This document shows, one piece after another, positions 1-8,294 of a DNA stretch of 64,000 bases (its first letter is position 1; the number at the start of each line of letters is the position of its first letter). This stretch comes from Lachnospiraceae bacterium. Its GTDB lineage: Bacteria > Bacillota > Clostridia > Lachnospirales > Lachnospiraceae. Location: NCBI GenBank assembly GCA_024693135.1, contig JAILLN010000059.1, positions 1 to 64,000 on the forward strand. The letters are read 5' to 3'. The translations under genes were made by a program, and so were the position numbers. The notes under the pieces are model-generated. The model was not told the origin of the DNA. It saw only the letters and a program-made list of their open reading frames with translations, and searched no databases.

Positions 1-150
1 ACACTCCTTAACAGGAACTTCATCAAAAATGAAACCACCTAGCCCACTGTCCAATCTTTTCAATTTATATATCGAACGAACTTCAACATTCATTGAAACC
101 TGATCGTATAAATCAAAATACGTTCTGTCTACTTCTTTAACCGTAATCAT
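1..150 (-). CDS. GNAT-like N-acetyltransferase, N-terminal fragment (runs off the window edge)
   Basis: Reading the minus strand from ATG at 150 gives 50 codons open to the edge, preceded by a GGAGAG ribosome binding site four bases upstream. The visible residues begin MITVKEVDRTYFDLYDQV and include GLGGFIF followed by DEVPVKEC. A Tyr-Asp/GLGG/E-PV layout of this kind resembles the N-terminus of one branch of GNAT acetyltransferases, but the acetyl-CoA binding loop lies outside the window, so the family call is tentative. The segment is only about 34% G+C by hand count, much lower than the rest of the window, which hints at recent transfer. It is followed at 41 bases by a methyltransferase gene on the same strand. 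Confidence 0.5.
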   Translation of the reverse strand, partial: MITVKEVDRTYFDLYDQVSMNVEVRSIYKLKRLDSGLGGFIFDEVPVKEC

Positions 151-190
151 TTTTCTCTCCTGCATATCGACACTATCTTTGTATTTTTAG

Positions 191-862
191 TTACCAGATT
201 AATGGGATTACCTTGTACTTTACCCGATTCCTGTAATCTGAATATCCCTCCAGCCCATCTTCCAGTACCTGTTCTTCATTTTGGATGCGTTTCGCGATTA
301 TTGGTATATATACAAGCATGATGACAAAAGAAATAACCGATCCAAGTACAAGAGGCATGGATAAAAACAAAAGAAATGTACTCATGTACATAGGATGTCG
401 GACAATTCCATAAAGGCCGGTATCGATAACCTTTTGGTTTTCCTGTACCTCAACCGTTCTGGAAAGATATGCATTTTCCCTAAGGACCTCCGCATAAAGC
501 ATATAGCCGATCAAAAACACAGCCGTTGCGGCATAGACAATCCAGTTCGGCAAGGCAATCCAGCCAAACCGGTAATTCAGCCCAGCCGCGATAAACGCAG
601 AAAGGAACATCAGCCCGCTCAATACGATGACGGTTTTCTGCTCGGATTGTTCTTCTTTTGCATTTAGCCGTTTTTGTAATAACTCCGGGCTTTTCTTCAT
701 CATGATAAATCCCACGGCGATCATAGGAATAAACAAAATTCCCATCAGCAGCCATCCATTCCAATACGAAAAAGATCCCGCGGGCAAAAACAGTAGAAAA
801 CCTACCAGGAGCAGTCCCGATATCACTTTTGTTATGGCTTGAGCAAACAATTTTCTGTTCAT
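191..862 (-). CDS. Isoprenylcysteine carboxyl methyltransferase (ICMT/PEMT-type) family membrane protein
   Basis: This 223-residue protein has about five hydrophobic segments and the family signature GLYGIVRHPMYMST near residue 155, followed by a final hydrophobic pair and a charged E-E-x-x-L-EGLEGY-x-DY-x-x-R tail. These features define the integral-membrane SAM-dependent methyltransferases related to isoprenylcysteine methyltransferase. In bacteria the substrate is generally unknown, and lipid or small-molecule methylation is only a guess. I chose ATG at 862 because it has GGGAG seven bases upstream and starts MNRKLF. A start 27 bases earlier is possible but lacks a good binding site. Its base composition lies between the AT-rich left edge and the rest of the window. 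Confidence 0.82.
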   Translation of the reverse strand: MNRKLFAQAITKVISGLLLVGFLLFLPAGSFSYWNGWLLMGILFIPMIAVGFIMMKKSPELLQKRLNAKEEQSEQKTVIVLSGLMFLSAFIAAGLNYRFGWIALPNWIVYAATAVFLIGYMLYAEVLRENAYLSRTVEVQENQKVIDTGLYGIVRHPMYMSTFLLFLSMPLVLGSVISFVIMLVYIPIIAKRIQNEEQVLEDGLEGYSDYRNRVKYKVIPLIW

Positions 863-948
863 AGGGCTGCTCCCTCTTCCCATAATCATGCAGTATGCGG
901 TTTCTTGGGCCGCGATCGCAAAGGGCCGCTTGGAAGCGGAGGACAGGC

Positions 949-3090
949 TTAGATGAGCCGGTCAGATACCTTTATCGTCCCATCATTGATCTTCGCATGG
1001 AGCTCCTCCAGAGGCATCGGCTTTCCGAAAAGATACCCCTGAAGCCTTCCGCAGCCGGCGCCTGTCAGAAATTTTGCCGCCTCCTCCGTCTCAACCCCTT
1101 CGGTCAGGGACATCATCCCGATCCCGTCTGCCAGCCGGATGATGTTATCCAGAATGATCCTGGATTTTTCGTTTTTCTCAAAATTGGTCAGGAACTTCAT
1201 GTCTATCTTCAGCACGTCGAATCGGAAATCCTTCAGGACGTTCAAGGAGGAATAGCCGGATCCGAAGTCATCCAGCCAGACCGCATAGCCCTCCTTGTGA
1301 AGAGTCTCTACGGCTCTTGACAATATCCCGTCATCATCTGCCAGAGCGCTCTCCGTAACCTCCACATGCAGCATGTCCTTATCAATATTGTATTTCTCCA
1401 CGCATTCCTGCAGTACCCCCACGGCATCCATCAGCTCAAAATCCAGCCTGGAGAAATTCAGGGATACCGGAACCACCCTCCGTCCCGCATCCATGGCCTC
1501 TCTCATGTTTTTGCAGACCTGCTCAAAAATACATTTGTCCAGCTTATGGATCTGGCGGTACTCCTCCAGCACAGGAATAAATACTCCCGGAGACAGAAAG
1601 CCGTATGTCGGATCATCCCATCTCGCCAGCGCCTCCAAGCCGCAGAGCTCCCTCGTCTCAGACCATACCACGGGCTGGTAGTATACCTTGATATGCCCTT
1701 TTTCCACAGCGCTGTCGATACGGTTCACGATATACTGGTTCTTGTGGAAACGGCTGTCCACGTCGTCATCGTATTCCCGGTAATTTACGCCATATTTGTT
1801 TTTGATCAGACTGCAGGCATATCTGGCGCAATCCACCGCCACCCTGGGATCCGCATCCCTGCTTCTGGGCTTAAAGCCTCCCACCTTCAGTTCCAGATAG
1901 ATTTCCTGTCTGGCTCCGTGGATCCGATCACGGATAGCCTCTGTCCTTTCCAGGGCTGTCTCTGTGCTCGCCAGGACCACAAAGTGATCATCGGACTGCC
2001 GGGCCACAGGCTCTCCCTCAAACGTATCCCGGATCATCAGGGCAAGCTTCTTCAGGTATTCATTGCCCTCCTGGTATCCAAACTGGTCATTGTAGGTCTT
2101 GAAATTCTCCACATTCAGAAACAAAAAGATTTTTTTCGTATAATCTGTGTCCGGATCGTTCAGGACCTCCACGGATTCCTGATTGAAATAAAACATATTA
2201 TGGATCCCGGTCAGATCGTCTTCAATGGCTGCCCTGTTCAAGGCTTCATTCGCCTGGATAAGTCCCTCATCCTTTGTGGCCTCCAGCCTCCTCTGATGAT
2301 AGATGCTGATGCTCACCATGACCAGCACGATCCAGAAGGTAAAAAGGTTGATGGTATCTCCATCCTTCGCCTTGCCGCCGGCTTCATCGATGGCAATAAG
2401 GCTTGGAACCCAGAGGGAATAAAAGCGCAGAAAAGCTACCCCCAGGATCAGGACAGATACATAGGGCTTCCAGATCAGCATGCAGGCCACAAAGATCATC
2501 ATGGTGACGAAACAGAGGATCTGCCTTTGCTTAGAAATATCATAGAGGGAGGTTTCGATTCCGAACCCCAGGCAGATCACGCCGAAAAGGATGTTCATCA
2601 TCTGCCCGTAGATATCGGAGCGGATATTCTTTTTTATAAAGAAGCACTCATACACATGATATGCAACGGCAAGCAGCATCAGCAGAATCAGATACTTCAT
2701 GCCCAGAAGAAGCCCGGACACAGACATGTCTGCCTTATTTTTCATTACATAGCGAGCCATCATTGCGGCATCCAAGATAATGACCGCGGCGGAAAGGATC
2801 TTCCCCAGGATGAAGTTCTTGTATTCCCGTATATGACGAAATGCGAAAAGGATCAGGATCAATCCGGACGAAAAGAGGATCAGGTAATTCATCTCCCCGT
2901 CGAAGTATTCAAGGAAGGTACGGCCGGGGCGCTGGTCGACATACCGGATGATCATCCAGAACTCCAAAATAAGCACGATGAAGGACATGTACACGGCGGT
3001 CCGGATATTGGTCTCGTTGATATACTGCTTCTGATAATCAGAGCTTCTGGTAAAGCCAAGCTCTCTGACGGCCCATTTCAAAAATCTCAT
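949..3090 (-). CDS. Membrane-anchored degenerate-GGDEF/EAL cyclic-di-GMP phosphodiesterase
   Basis: The 713-residue protein has six to eight hydrophobic segments in the first ~265 residues, a GGDEF-like domain at about 288-435 and an EAL domain at about 450-705. The GGDEF active-site loop reads QSDDHF (365-370) instead of GGDEF, so cyclase activity is probably lost. The EAL domain keeps GLEALARW (about 484), the Glu in VTESAL, the DDFGSGYSS loop and the lysine in LKIDMKF, so hydrolysis of c-di-GMP to pGpG is likely. The degenerate GGDEF may sense GTP. ATG at 3090 has GGGGG eight bases upstream. It appears to be a single-gene unit and has no neighbouring cyclase. Confidence 0.9.
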   Translation of the reverse strand: MRFLKWAVRELGFTRSSDYQKQYINETNIRTAVYMSFIVLILEFWMIIRYVDQRPGRTFLEYFDGEMNYLILFSSGLILILFAFRHIREYKNFILGKILSAAVIILDAAMMARYVMKNKADMSVSGLLLGMKYLILLMLLAVAYHVYECFFIKKNIRSDIYGQMMNILFGVICLGFGIETSLYDISKQRQILCFVTMMIFVACMLIWKPYVSVLILGVAFLRFYSLWVPSLIAIDEAGGKAKDGDTINLFTFWIVLVMVSISIYHQRRLEATKDEGLIQANEALNRAAIEDDLTGIHNMFYFNQESVEVLNDPDTDYTKKIFLFLNVENFKTYNDQFGYQEGNEYLKKLALMIRDTFEGEPVARQSDDHFVVLASTETALERTEAIRDRIHGARQEIYLELKVGGFKPRSRDADPRVAVDCARYACSLIKNKYGVNYREYDDDVDSRFHKNQYIVNRIDSAVEKGHIKVYYQPVVWSETRELCGLEALARWDDPTYGFLSPGVFIPVLEEYRQIHKLDKCIFEQVCKNMREAMDAGRRVVPVSLNFSRLDFELMDAVGVLQECVEKYNIDKDMLHVEVTESALADDDGILSRAVETLHKEGYAVWLDDFGSGYSSLNVLKDFRFDVLKIDMKFLTNFEKNEKSRIILDNIIRLADGIGMMSLTEGVETEEAAKFLTGAGCGRLQGYLFGKPMPLEELHAKINDGTIKVSDRLI

Positions 3091-3254
3091 GAAATCAACC
3101 CCCTTACCTATACAACATATTTATCCTATTTAAATAATTGTATCCCCCATGGGGCTTTTTTTCAACATACGAATGGGGCTTAAGCAAAGGCTCTCTAAAG
3201 CAGAATTGAAATTCCTGAAGTCGCAAGGAAGTGCATAGGCATTGGTTTTTGAGC

Positions 3255-3280
3255 AAAAAAAGAACCGGAAAACCGGTTCC
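3255..3280 (-). terminator. Intrinsic terminator of tRNA-Gln
   Basis: On the minus strand a 7-bp perfect stem (GAACCGG/CCGGTTC, 3262-3279) with a TTTT loop is followed by seven T residues. It starts seven bases after the tRNA discriminator base. Confidence 0.9.
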
Positions 3281-3286
3281 TTTTAC

Positions 3287-3358
3287 CAGGGCTACCAGGA
3301 TTCGAACCTGGAAATGACGGAGTCAGAGTCCGTTGCCTTACCGTTTGGCGATAGCCCT
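3287..3358 (-). tRNA. tRNA-Gln, anticodon CUG
   Basis: The minus strand folds as a complete cloverleaf of 72 bases. The acceptor stem is AGGGCTA/TAGCCCT with discriminator G, the anticodon stem is ACGGA/TCCGT around loop CTCTGAC (anticodon CTG), and the T-arm contains GGTTCGAATCC. CCA is not encoded. The G discriminator is an identity feature of tRNA-Gln. It has its own promoter and terminator, so it is an independent unit. glnS lies 1.6 kb away on the same strand. Confidence 0.95.
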
Positions 3359-3372
3359 TTGCAACGACAAAT

Positions 3373-3401
3373 ATAGTATCATGGATCATTCAGAAATGCA
3401 A
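3373..3401 (-). promoter_or_regulatory. Sigma-A-type promoter of tRNA-Gln
   Basis: The minus strand has TTGCAT (3396-3401), a 17-base spacer and TACTAT (3373-3378), about 15 bases upstream of the tRNA 5' end. Confidence 0.75.
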
Positions 3402-3621
3402 GCAAATTTCAAAAATACCCATGTAAATGCACCCCTGCGCCGGTTAGCATGTCCATCCTATAGATCGAGTACAAATTCCGGCATCGAGAAAAGCCTCCCG
3501 GAAGCATTCGGGAACAGGACGTGTTTTTTCTTCCGGGTTAAGTAACCCTTCCGCCATAATTGAAATGCTTTCAACATGGTTTTATGATAAGAAAAAACCA
3601 ATTTAGAAACAGGGGCTGCTG
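3402..3621. other. Intergenic stretch without a recognised gene
   Basis: No convincing coding region or RNA family is seen here. The only structure is an imperfect dyad: CCCGGAAG at 3497-3504 pairs with CTTCCGGG at 3530-3537, and the latter overlaps GGGTTA-AG-TAACCC at 3535-3548. Its function is unknown. Confidence 0.4.
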
Positions 3622-3650
3622 ATGACAGGGCGGAAGAAATAAGGTATAAT
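3622..3650 (+). promoter_or_regulatory. Sigma-A-type promoter for the acidic repeat protein
   Basis: ATGACA (3622-3627), a 17-base spacer and a consensus TATAAT (3645-3650) lie 55 bases before the ATG at 3706. Confidence 0.75.
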
Positions 3651-3705
3651 GCTTTTGGGAACAAGCTGGTTTATGTTTCATTGAATGTGAAGGAGCAGGG
3701 AAGAG

Positions 3706-4062
3706 ATGGCAAAGAAATTAGGCAGGTTTCTTTTTGGAGCGGCCATTTTGGGAGCCGCCGCGGCAGGAGTGTATCACTATCTTAAATCCGGTGATCCGGT
3801 GGATGAGTTCGACGACCTGGAGGATGATGTTAACGACGACCTGGAGGAATTCCTGAAGGAGGAGGCAGAGCAGGCAGAGCGGTCTGAGGAAGACAAGACA
3901 GCAGTTCCTTCCGAAGAAGGCAAGACAGAAGCTCCTTCCGAAGAAGACAAGGCAGAAGCTCCTTCCGAAGAAGACAAGGCAGAAGCTCCTTCCGAGGAAG
4001 ACAAGGAAGCGGCTCCTTCCAAGGAAGACAAGGAAGCGGCATCTTCTGAGGAAAACAAGTAA
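3706..4062 (+). CDS. Small acidic protein with N-terminal membrane segment and PSEEDKAEA tandem repeats
   Basis: This 118-residue protein starts MAKKLGRFLFGAAILGAAAA, a hydrophobic segment of about 18 residues that would anchor it in the membrane (residues ~7-24). An acidic region follows (DEFDDLEDDVNDDLEEF), then about five 9-residue repeats of the form PSEEDKAEA to the end. The repeats are encoded by a 27-bp tandem array. The tail is highly charged, lacks hydrophobic residues and is probably disordered. I do not recognise a functional family. The N-terminal part resembles small YtxH-like membrane proteins only in general layout. It has a good promoter, a ribosome binding site (GGAG/GGGAAGAG) and a terminator, so it is a real single gene. 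Confidence 0.75.
   Translation: MAKKLGRFLFGAAILGAAAAGVYHYLKSGDPVDEFDDLEDDVNDDLEEFLKEEAEQAERSEEDKTAVPSEEGKTEAPSEEDKAEAPSEEDKAEAPSEEDKEAAPSKEDKEAASSEENK
3907..4041 (+). repeat. 27-bp coding minisatellite, five units plus a partial sixth
   Basis: Units begin at 3907, 3934, 3961, 3988 and 4015, each 27 bases and in frame, encoding PSEE(D/G)K-containing nonapeptides. Units 2 and 3 are identical, and the flanking units differ by a few bases. A partial unit continues to 4059. Confidence 0.9.
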
Positions 4063-4082
4063 GCAGATAGGACGCAGCATGC

Positions 4083-4130
4083 AAAAAAGCCGGCGGAGCA
4101 AATATCCTGCCCCGCCGGTTTTATTATTTT
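4083..4130. terminator. Bidirectional intrinsic terminator
   Basis: CCGGCGG (4090-4096) pairs with CCGCCGG (4112-4118), with a run of six A on the left and a T-rich tract on the right. It serves the + gene ending at 4062 and the - gene ending at 4141. Confidence 0.88.
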
Positions 4131-4140
4131 TGACTTTCTT

Positions 4141-4986
4141 CTATTTCTTTTCTGAAGCGATCAGATCTTTCAGGTTCCGCGCCTTTTCTTTGATCCGGGG
4201 ATTCGTCATCTGTGACGTCAGAAGCTCGGATATCATATGCAGGCAGCGGTTATAGTCATGATTTTCATAAAACAACGCGGCCAGGATATAATCCACTGTA
4301 TATTGATCCATCCCGCACATCGGGAAAGACTCACTGCTCCTTGCCTTGGCAAAACCCTCCAGGGCATTTTTCAGCAATTCCTGTTCCATTTCTTCGGTCT
4401 TTTTTACTTCCGGGGAATCTGCCGGGAAATTTTCATGCTCCTTCTTTCCCCGGATAACCCAGGCCATCTTCAGGCAGAGAAAGGCTTTCTCCGAGCTCTT
4501 CAAGCCGCGCACCATGGCATTGGCCAAAGCCATCTGGTAGCGCATGATGGATTCGTCATAGGTATAGATATCCGGATCTTCTGTTTTGCTCTTGAAGGAC
4601 TGGGATATCTTTTCCCTCACCAGCTTTGCCTGCTTTTCCGATAGCTCATTAAAGATCTGCACCCTGGCGGCATAACCGCATTCCGGACACATCACCACTT
4701 CATACTTTGTCTTGTCCACCTCATCATACCGGGGCCTTAAGTCGATGTCCTGATCCAGAAGCCGTCCTTTATTGGCTTTTACCGTGAGGGACTTGAAATT
4801 CTTTGAACAGCAGGGGCAGACATAGGATTTCCGGATCAGCAGATCCTTTTCCTCCTCCTCCTTCTTTTTCATCTCCTCCAGCCTTTGCTGCTCCGGCGAA
4901 ATCTTGGGTTCCTTGCTTTTATCCGCAAAAAGATCCTGTTCCTTCAGATCGATCCCCAAGCCTTCCAATCCCGAAAAAATACCCAC
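4141..4986 (-). CDS. DUF2225 family zinc-ribbon protein
   Basis: The 281-residue protein has a charged coiled segment (residues ~30-50) and then a zinc-ribbon pattern: CPCC (about residue 58) paired with CPEC (about 100). A helical, TPR-like C-terminal half follows. This order is that of the DUF2225 family found across Firmicutes, whose function is not established. The start is a GTG at 4986, with GGGAGG seven bases upstream. It lies 13 bases after glnS and is very probably co-transcribed with it, ending at the shared bidirectional terminator. Confidence 0.85.
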   Translation of the reverse strand: MGIFSGLEGLGIDLKEQDLFADKSKEPKISPEQQRLEEMKKKEEEEKDLLIRKSYVCPCCSKNFKSLTVKANKGRLLDQDIDLRPRYDEVDKTKYEVVMCPECGYAARVQIFNELSEKQAKLVREKISQSFKSKTEDPDIYTYDESIMRYQMALANAMVRGLKSSEKAFLCLKMAWVIRGKKEHENFPADSPEVKKTEEMEQELLKNALEGFAKARSSESFPMCGMDQYTVDYILAALFYENHDYNRCLHMISELLTSQMTNPRIKEKARNLKDLIASEKK

Positions 4987-4999
4987 TTCTATACCTCCC

Positions 5000-6664
5000 T
5001 TATGCGCTCGGCAGCTTATATGAAGATTTTAACGAAACCACCCGGTTGAACACTGGCTGGCCCGGCCTGGAGTCCTTTGCATCCACGCAGAAAAAGCCGT
5101 TTCTCACAAACTGGAAGCTCTCATAGGGCTCCGCGTCTTTTACGGACGGCTCGATCATACATTGATCCATTACGATGAGGGAATCCGGGTTTACATTGAC
5201 CTCACCCTCTTCATTATATACTCCCTTTTCCTCATCGACAATATTATTATAAAGCCTGGCTGTCACCTTCACCGCCGTATCGGCTTTCACCCAGTGGATG
5301 GTGCCTTTGACCTTTCGCCCTTCAAATCCGGAGCCCTGCTTGGTCTCCGGGTCATAGGTGCAATGCACTGCCGTGATCTTCCCTTCCCCGTCCTTTTCGA
5401 AGCCCACGCAGGTCACAAAGTAGGCATGCATCAGCCTGACCTCATTGCCCGGATACAGACGGTAATACTTCTTCGGAGGCTCCTCCATGAAATCCTCCCG
5501 CTCGATCCAAAGCTCCCGGCCGAATTCGATCTCCCTGCTTCCCAGAGCTTCATTTTCCGGATTGTTTACCGCAGAAAGCATCTCGCTTTTTCCCTCCGGA
5601 TAATTATCGATGATAAGCTTCACGGGATCCAGCACAGCCATCACTCGTTTATCCTTCTGCTTCAAGTCCTCCCGGACGCAGTACTCCAGCATGTCCATCT
5701 CTGCCGTGGCATTGGATTTTGAGATGCCTGCCAATTCCACGAATTTCCGGATGGCATCCGGAGTATAGCCCCTCCTGCGGAGCCCTGCGATGGACACTAG
5801 CCTGGGATCGTCCCAGCCGTCCACCGTGCCGTCCTCCACCAGCTTCTTGATATACCGCTTTCCGGTCACCACATTACGGAGAAAGAGCTTGGCAAATTCG
5901 ATCTGTCTGGGAGGATGCGCAAATTCCGCTTCCTCCACCACCCAGTTATACAAGGGGCGGTGATCCTCAAATTCCAAAGTGCAGAGAGAATGGGTAATGC
6001 CCTCGATGGCATCCTCCATGGGATGTGCATAATCATACATGGGATAGATGCACCATGCATCGCCGGTATTGTGATGGGAAAGATGCGCCACCCGGTAGAT
6101 GACCGGATCCCGCATATTCATATTCGGGGAAGCCATATCGATCTTTGCCCGGAGGGTCTTTTCCCCATCCTGATATTTCCCTTCCTTCATCTCCTCAAAG
6201 AGCCTCAGGTTTTCCTCTACGCTCCTGTCCCGGTTCGGATCGTTCTTTCCGGGCTCGTTCCAGGTGCCGCGGTATTCCTTGATCTCTTCTGCGCTCAAGT
6301 CAGATACATAGGCCTTGCCCTTCTGGATCAGCTTCCGGGCCGTCTCATACATCTGGCCGAAATAATCAGAGGCAAAGAAAAGCCGGTCCTCCCAGTCTGC
6401 CCCGAGCCAGGCCACATCCTCCTTGATGGACTCTACAAATTCGATGCGTTCCTTGGTTGGATTGGTGTCGTCAAACCTTAAGTTAAAGGAGCCGCCATAC
6501 TCCTTTGCGATCCCATAATTCAGCAGGATGGATTTGGCATGCCCGATATGCAGATAGCCGTTGGGCTCCGGCGGAAACCGGGTCTTTACCGTATCATACA
6601 CGCCTTCCTTCAGATCCCGGTCGATCTCGTTTTCAATAAAATTCTTTGATCTTTCTTCCATCAT
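5000..6664 (-). CDS. glnS: Glutaminyl-tRNA synthetase
   Basis: This class I synthetase of 554 residues charges tRNA-Gln directly with glutamine. The ATP-binding motif is seen as [15 protein letters not shown] near residue 32, followed by the [15 protein letters not shown] segment ([10 protein letters not shown]) typical of GlnRS/GluRS. The KMSKS-equivalent is divergent ([12 protein letters not shown], about residue 265), as I recall for clostridial Gln[21 protein letters not shown] and the C-terminal anticodon-binding beta-barrels complete the family layout. An alternative start lies three bases downstream. A strong promoter lies 89 bases upstream. The leader is too short for a T-box. DUF2225 follows in the same transcript. 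Confidence 0.96.
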   Translation of the reverse strand: MMEERSKNFIENEIDRDLKEGVYDTVKTRFPPEPNGYLHIGHAKSILLNYGIAKEYGGSFNLRFDDTNPTKERIEFVESIKEDVAWLGADWEDRLFFASDYFGQMYETARKLIQKGKAYVSDLSAEEIKEYRGTWNEPGKNDPNRDRSVEENLRLFEEMKEGKYQDGEKTLRAKIDMASPNMNMRDPVIYRVAHLSHHNTGDAWCIYPMYDYAHPMEDAIEGITHSLCTLEFEDHRPLYNWVVEEAEFAHPPRQIEFAKLFLRNVVTGKRYIKKLVEDGTVDGWDDPRLVSIAGLRRRGYTPDAIRKFVELAGISKSNATAEMDMLEYCVREDLKQKDKRVMAVLDPVKLIIDNYPEGKSEMLSAVNNPENEALGSREIEFGRELWIEREDFMEEPPKKYYRLYPGNEVRLMHAYFVTCVGFEKDGEGKITAVHCTYDPETKQGSGFEGRKVKGTIHWVKADTAVKVTARLYNNIVDEEKGVYNEEGEVNVNPDSLIVMDQCMIEPSVKDAEPYESFQFVRNGFFCVDAKDSRPGQPVFNRVVSLKSSYKLPSA

Positions 6665-6752
6665 CTTAAAACCCTTCTTTATCAGCCTATTGATCCCAAT
6701 GTGCGTAAGCTCCCCCGGTCAAAGGAAAAGCCACGGCAGCACTCAAATATCC

Positions 6753-6781
6753 ATTATAGATTCAACGGTTCCTTTTTTCAA
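6753..6781 (-). promoter_or_regulatory. Sigma-A-type promoter of glnS
   Basis: The minus strand has TTGAAA (6776-6781), a 17-base spacer and consensus TATAAT (6753-6758). Confidence 0.8.
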
Positions 6782-6893
6782 GTGATCTGCCAGCAGTGAC
6801 GATACGGTCTTAAAACAAAATGTGCAATGCTTCTTAAGAATGTGGTAAAATAGATTGATCGGTTTATGCATGACAGATTGGAGAAAACCAGAT

Positions 6894-8294
6894 ATGGCAG
6901 AATCAAAAGCAGATGTGATCATCATCGGAGCCGGGCCCTCCGGCATCTTCTGTGCCTACCGGCTGAAGGAGCTGAAGCCCGAGTTAAAGATCCTGGTCAT
7001 TGAAAAAGGCCGTTCCATCGAAAAGAGGAGCTGTCCCAAGCGCAAGACCAAGGTCTGCGTAAACTGCAAGCCCTGCTCCATCACCACAGGCTTTGCCGGG
7101 GCAGGGGCTTTTTCTGATGGAAAGCTTTCCCTGTCCCCGGATGTGGGCGGCAACCTTCCGGAAATCCTGGGCTATGAAAAGACCCGGGAGCTTTTGGGAA
7201 GGTCGGATGCGATCTATCTGAAATTCGGGGCGGACAAAAACGTATATGGCATAGACAAGGAAAAGGAGATCCGGGAGATCCGCCGGAAAGCCATCAATGC
7301 GAACCTGAAGCTTGTGGAATGCCCCATCCGCCATCTCGGCACGGAGGAAGGCTATAAGATCTATGCCAAGCTGCAGGATCATTTGATGAAAAGTGGCGTG
7401 GAATTCCAATTTCTGACCATGGTAGAGGATATCCTGATCGAGGATGGGAAGATCTGCGGCGTGAAGACCGACCGCGGAGATACCATCCGTGCAGACTTCG
7501 TGGCATCCGGCGTGGGCCGGGAGGGAGCCGACTGGTTTTCCGGGATCTGTGAGACCCATGGGATCGAGACCAAGGTAGGCACCGTGGACGTAGGCGTCCG
7601 GGTAGAGGTACGGGATGAGATCATGCAGTTCTTAAACGAAAACCTCTATGAGGCAAAGCTGATCTACCGTACTCCCACCTTTGACGACAAGGTCCGTACC
7701 TTCTGCACCAATCCTTCGGGAGAGGTTGCCTCGGAGTATTATGACGACGATCTGGCGGTGGTCAACGGCCATGCCTATAAATCGAAGGAATATAAGACCA
7801 GCAATACGAATTTCGCGGTACTCGTTTCCAAGAACTTCACCCAGCCCTTCCATACTCCCATCGAATATGGGAAGAAGATCGCGGAGCTGTCCAACATGCT
7901 CTGCGGAGGAAAGATCCTGGTACAGACCTTCGGTGATTTTAAGCGGGGAAGGAGGACGACAACGGAAAGGCTCTGCCGTTGCAATCTGATCCCTACTCTC
8001 ACGGATGCCGTCCCGGGTGATCTCTCCCTGGTATTCCCCCACCGCATCATGGTGGACATCGAGGAAATGCTCTATGCCCTGGATAAGATCACGCCCGGTC
8101 TCGCCAGTGACGAAACCCTGCTGTACGGGGTCGAGGTAAAATTTTATTCCAATAAGGTCGTCGTCAACGAGAAATTTGAAACCAGCGTTCCGGGACTCTA
8201 TGCGATGGGAGACGGAGCGGGGATCACGAGAGGCCTGCAGCAGGCTTCCGCAAACGGGATCGCGGCCGCGGATGCCATCGCCCAAAAGCTTTGA
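6894..8294 (+). CDS. NAD(P)/FAD-dependent oxidoreductase (COG2509-type uncharacterised dehydrogenase)
   Basis: The 466-residue protein starts MAESKADVIIIGAGPSGIFC, a Rossmann FAD-binding motif. A Cys-rich patch follows (CPKRKTKVCVNCKPC, near residue 45) and then TGFAGAGAFSDGKL. A second FAD contact, LYAMGDGAGITRGLQQA, lies near the C-terminus. This arrangement is that of the uncharacterised FAD-dependent dehydrogenases distantly related to geranylgeranyl reductase-like and BFD-like flavoproteins. The substrate is unknown. I chose ATG at 6894 (GGAG ten bases upstream). ATG at 6870 is an alternative. An extended -10 (TGTGGTAAAAT, 6841-6851) lies upstream. The stop overlaps the next gene's start. 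Confidence 0.87.
   Translation: MAESKADVIIIGAGPSGIFCAYRLKELKPELKILVIEKGRSIEKRSCPKRKTKVCVNCKPCSITTGFAGAGAFSDGKLSLSPDVGGNLPEILGYEKTRELLGRSDAIYLKFGADKNVYGIDKEKEIREIRRKAINANLKLVECPIRHLGTEEGYKIYAKLQDHLMKSGVEFQFLTMVEDILIEDGKICGVKTDRGDTIRADFVASGVGREGADWFSGICETHGIETKVGTVDVGVRVEVRDEIMQFLNENLYEAKLIYRTPTFDDKVRTFCTNPSGEVASEYYDDDLAVVNGHAYKSKEYKTSNTNFAVLVSKNFTQPFHTPIEYGKKIAELSNMLCGGKILVQTFGDFKRGRRTTTERLCRCNLIPTLTDAVPGDLSLVFPHRIMVDIEEMLYALDKITPGLASDETLLYGVEVKFYSNKVVVNEKFETSVPGLYAMGDGAGITRGLQQASANGIAAADAIAQKL

Noticed and set aside
1366..3183. A 605-codon open frame on the plus strand opposite the EAL/GGDEF gene
   Set aside because: It lies wholly antisense to a gene with clear domains, has no binding site and its sequence resembles no protein. 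It is a mirror effect of codon use in the real gene.
6665..6752. T-box riboswitch in front of glnS
   Set aside because: The leader between the promoter and glnS is only about 85 bases, with no T-box sequence or terminator, too short for the element.
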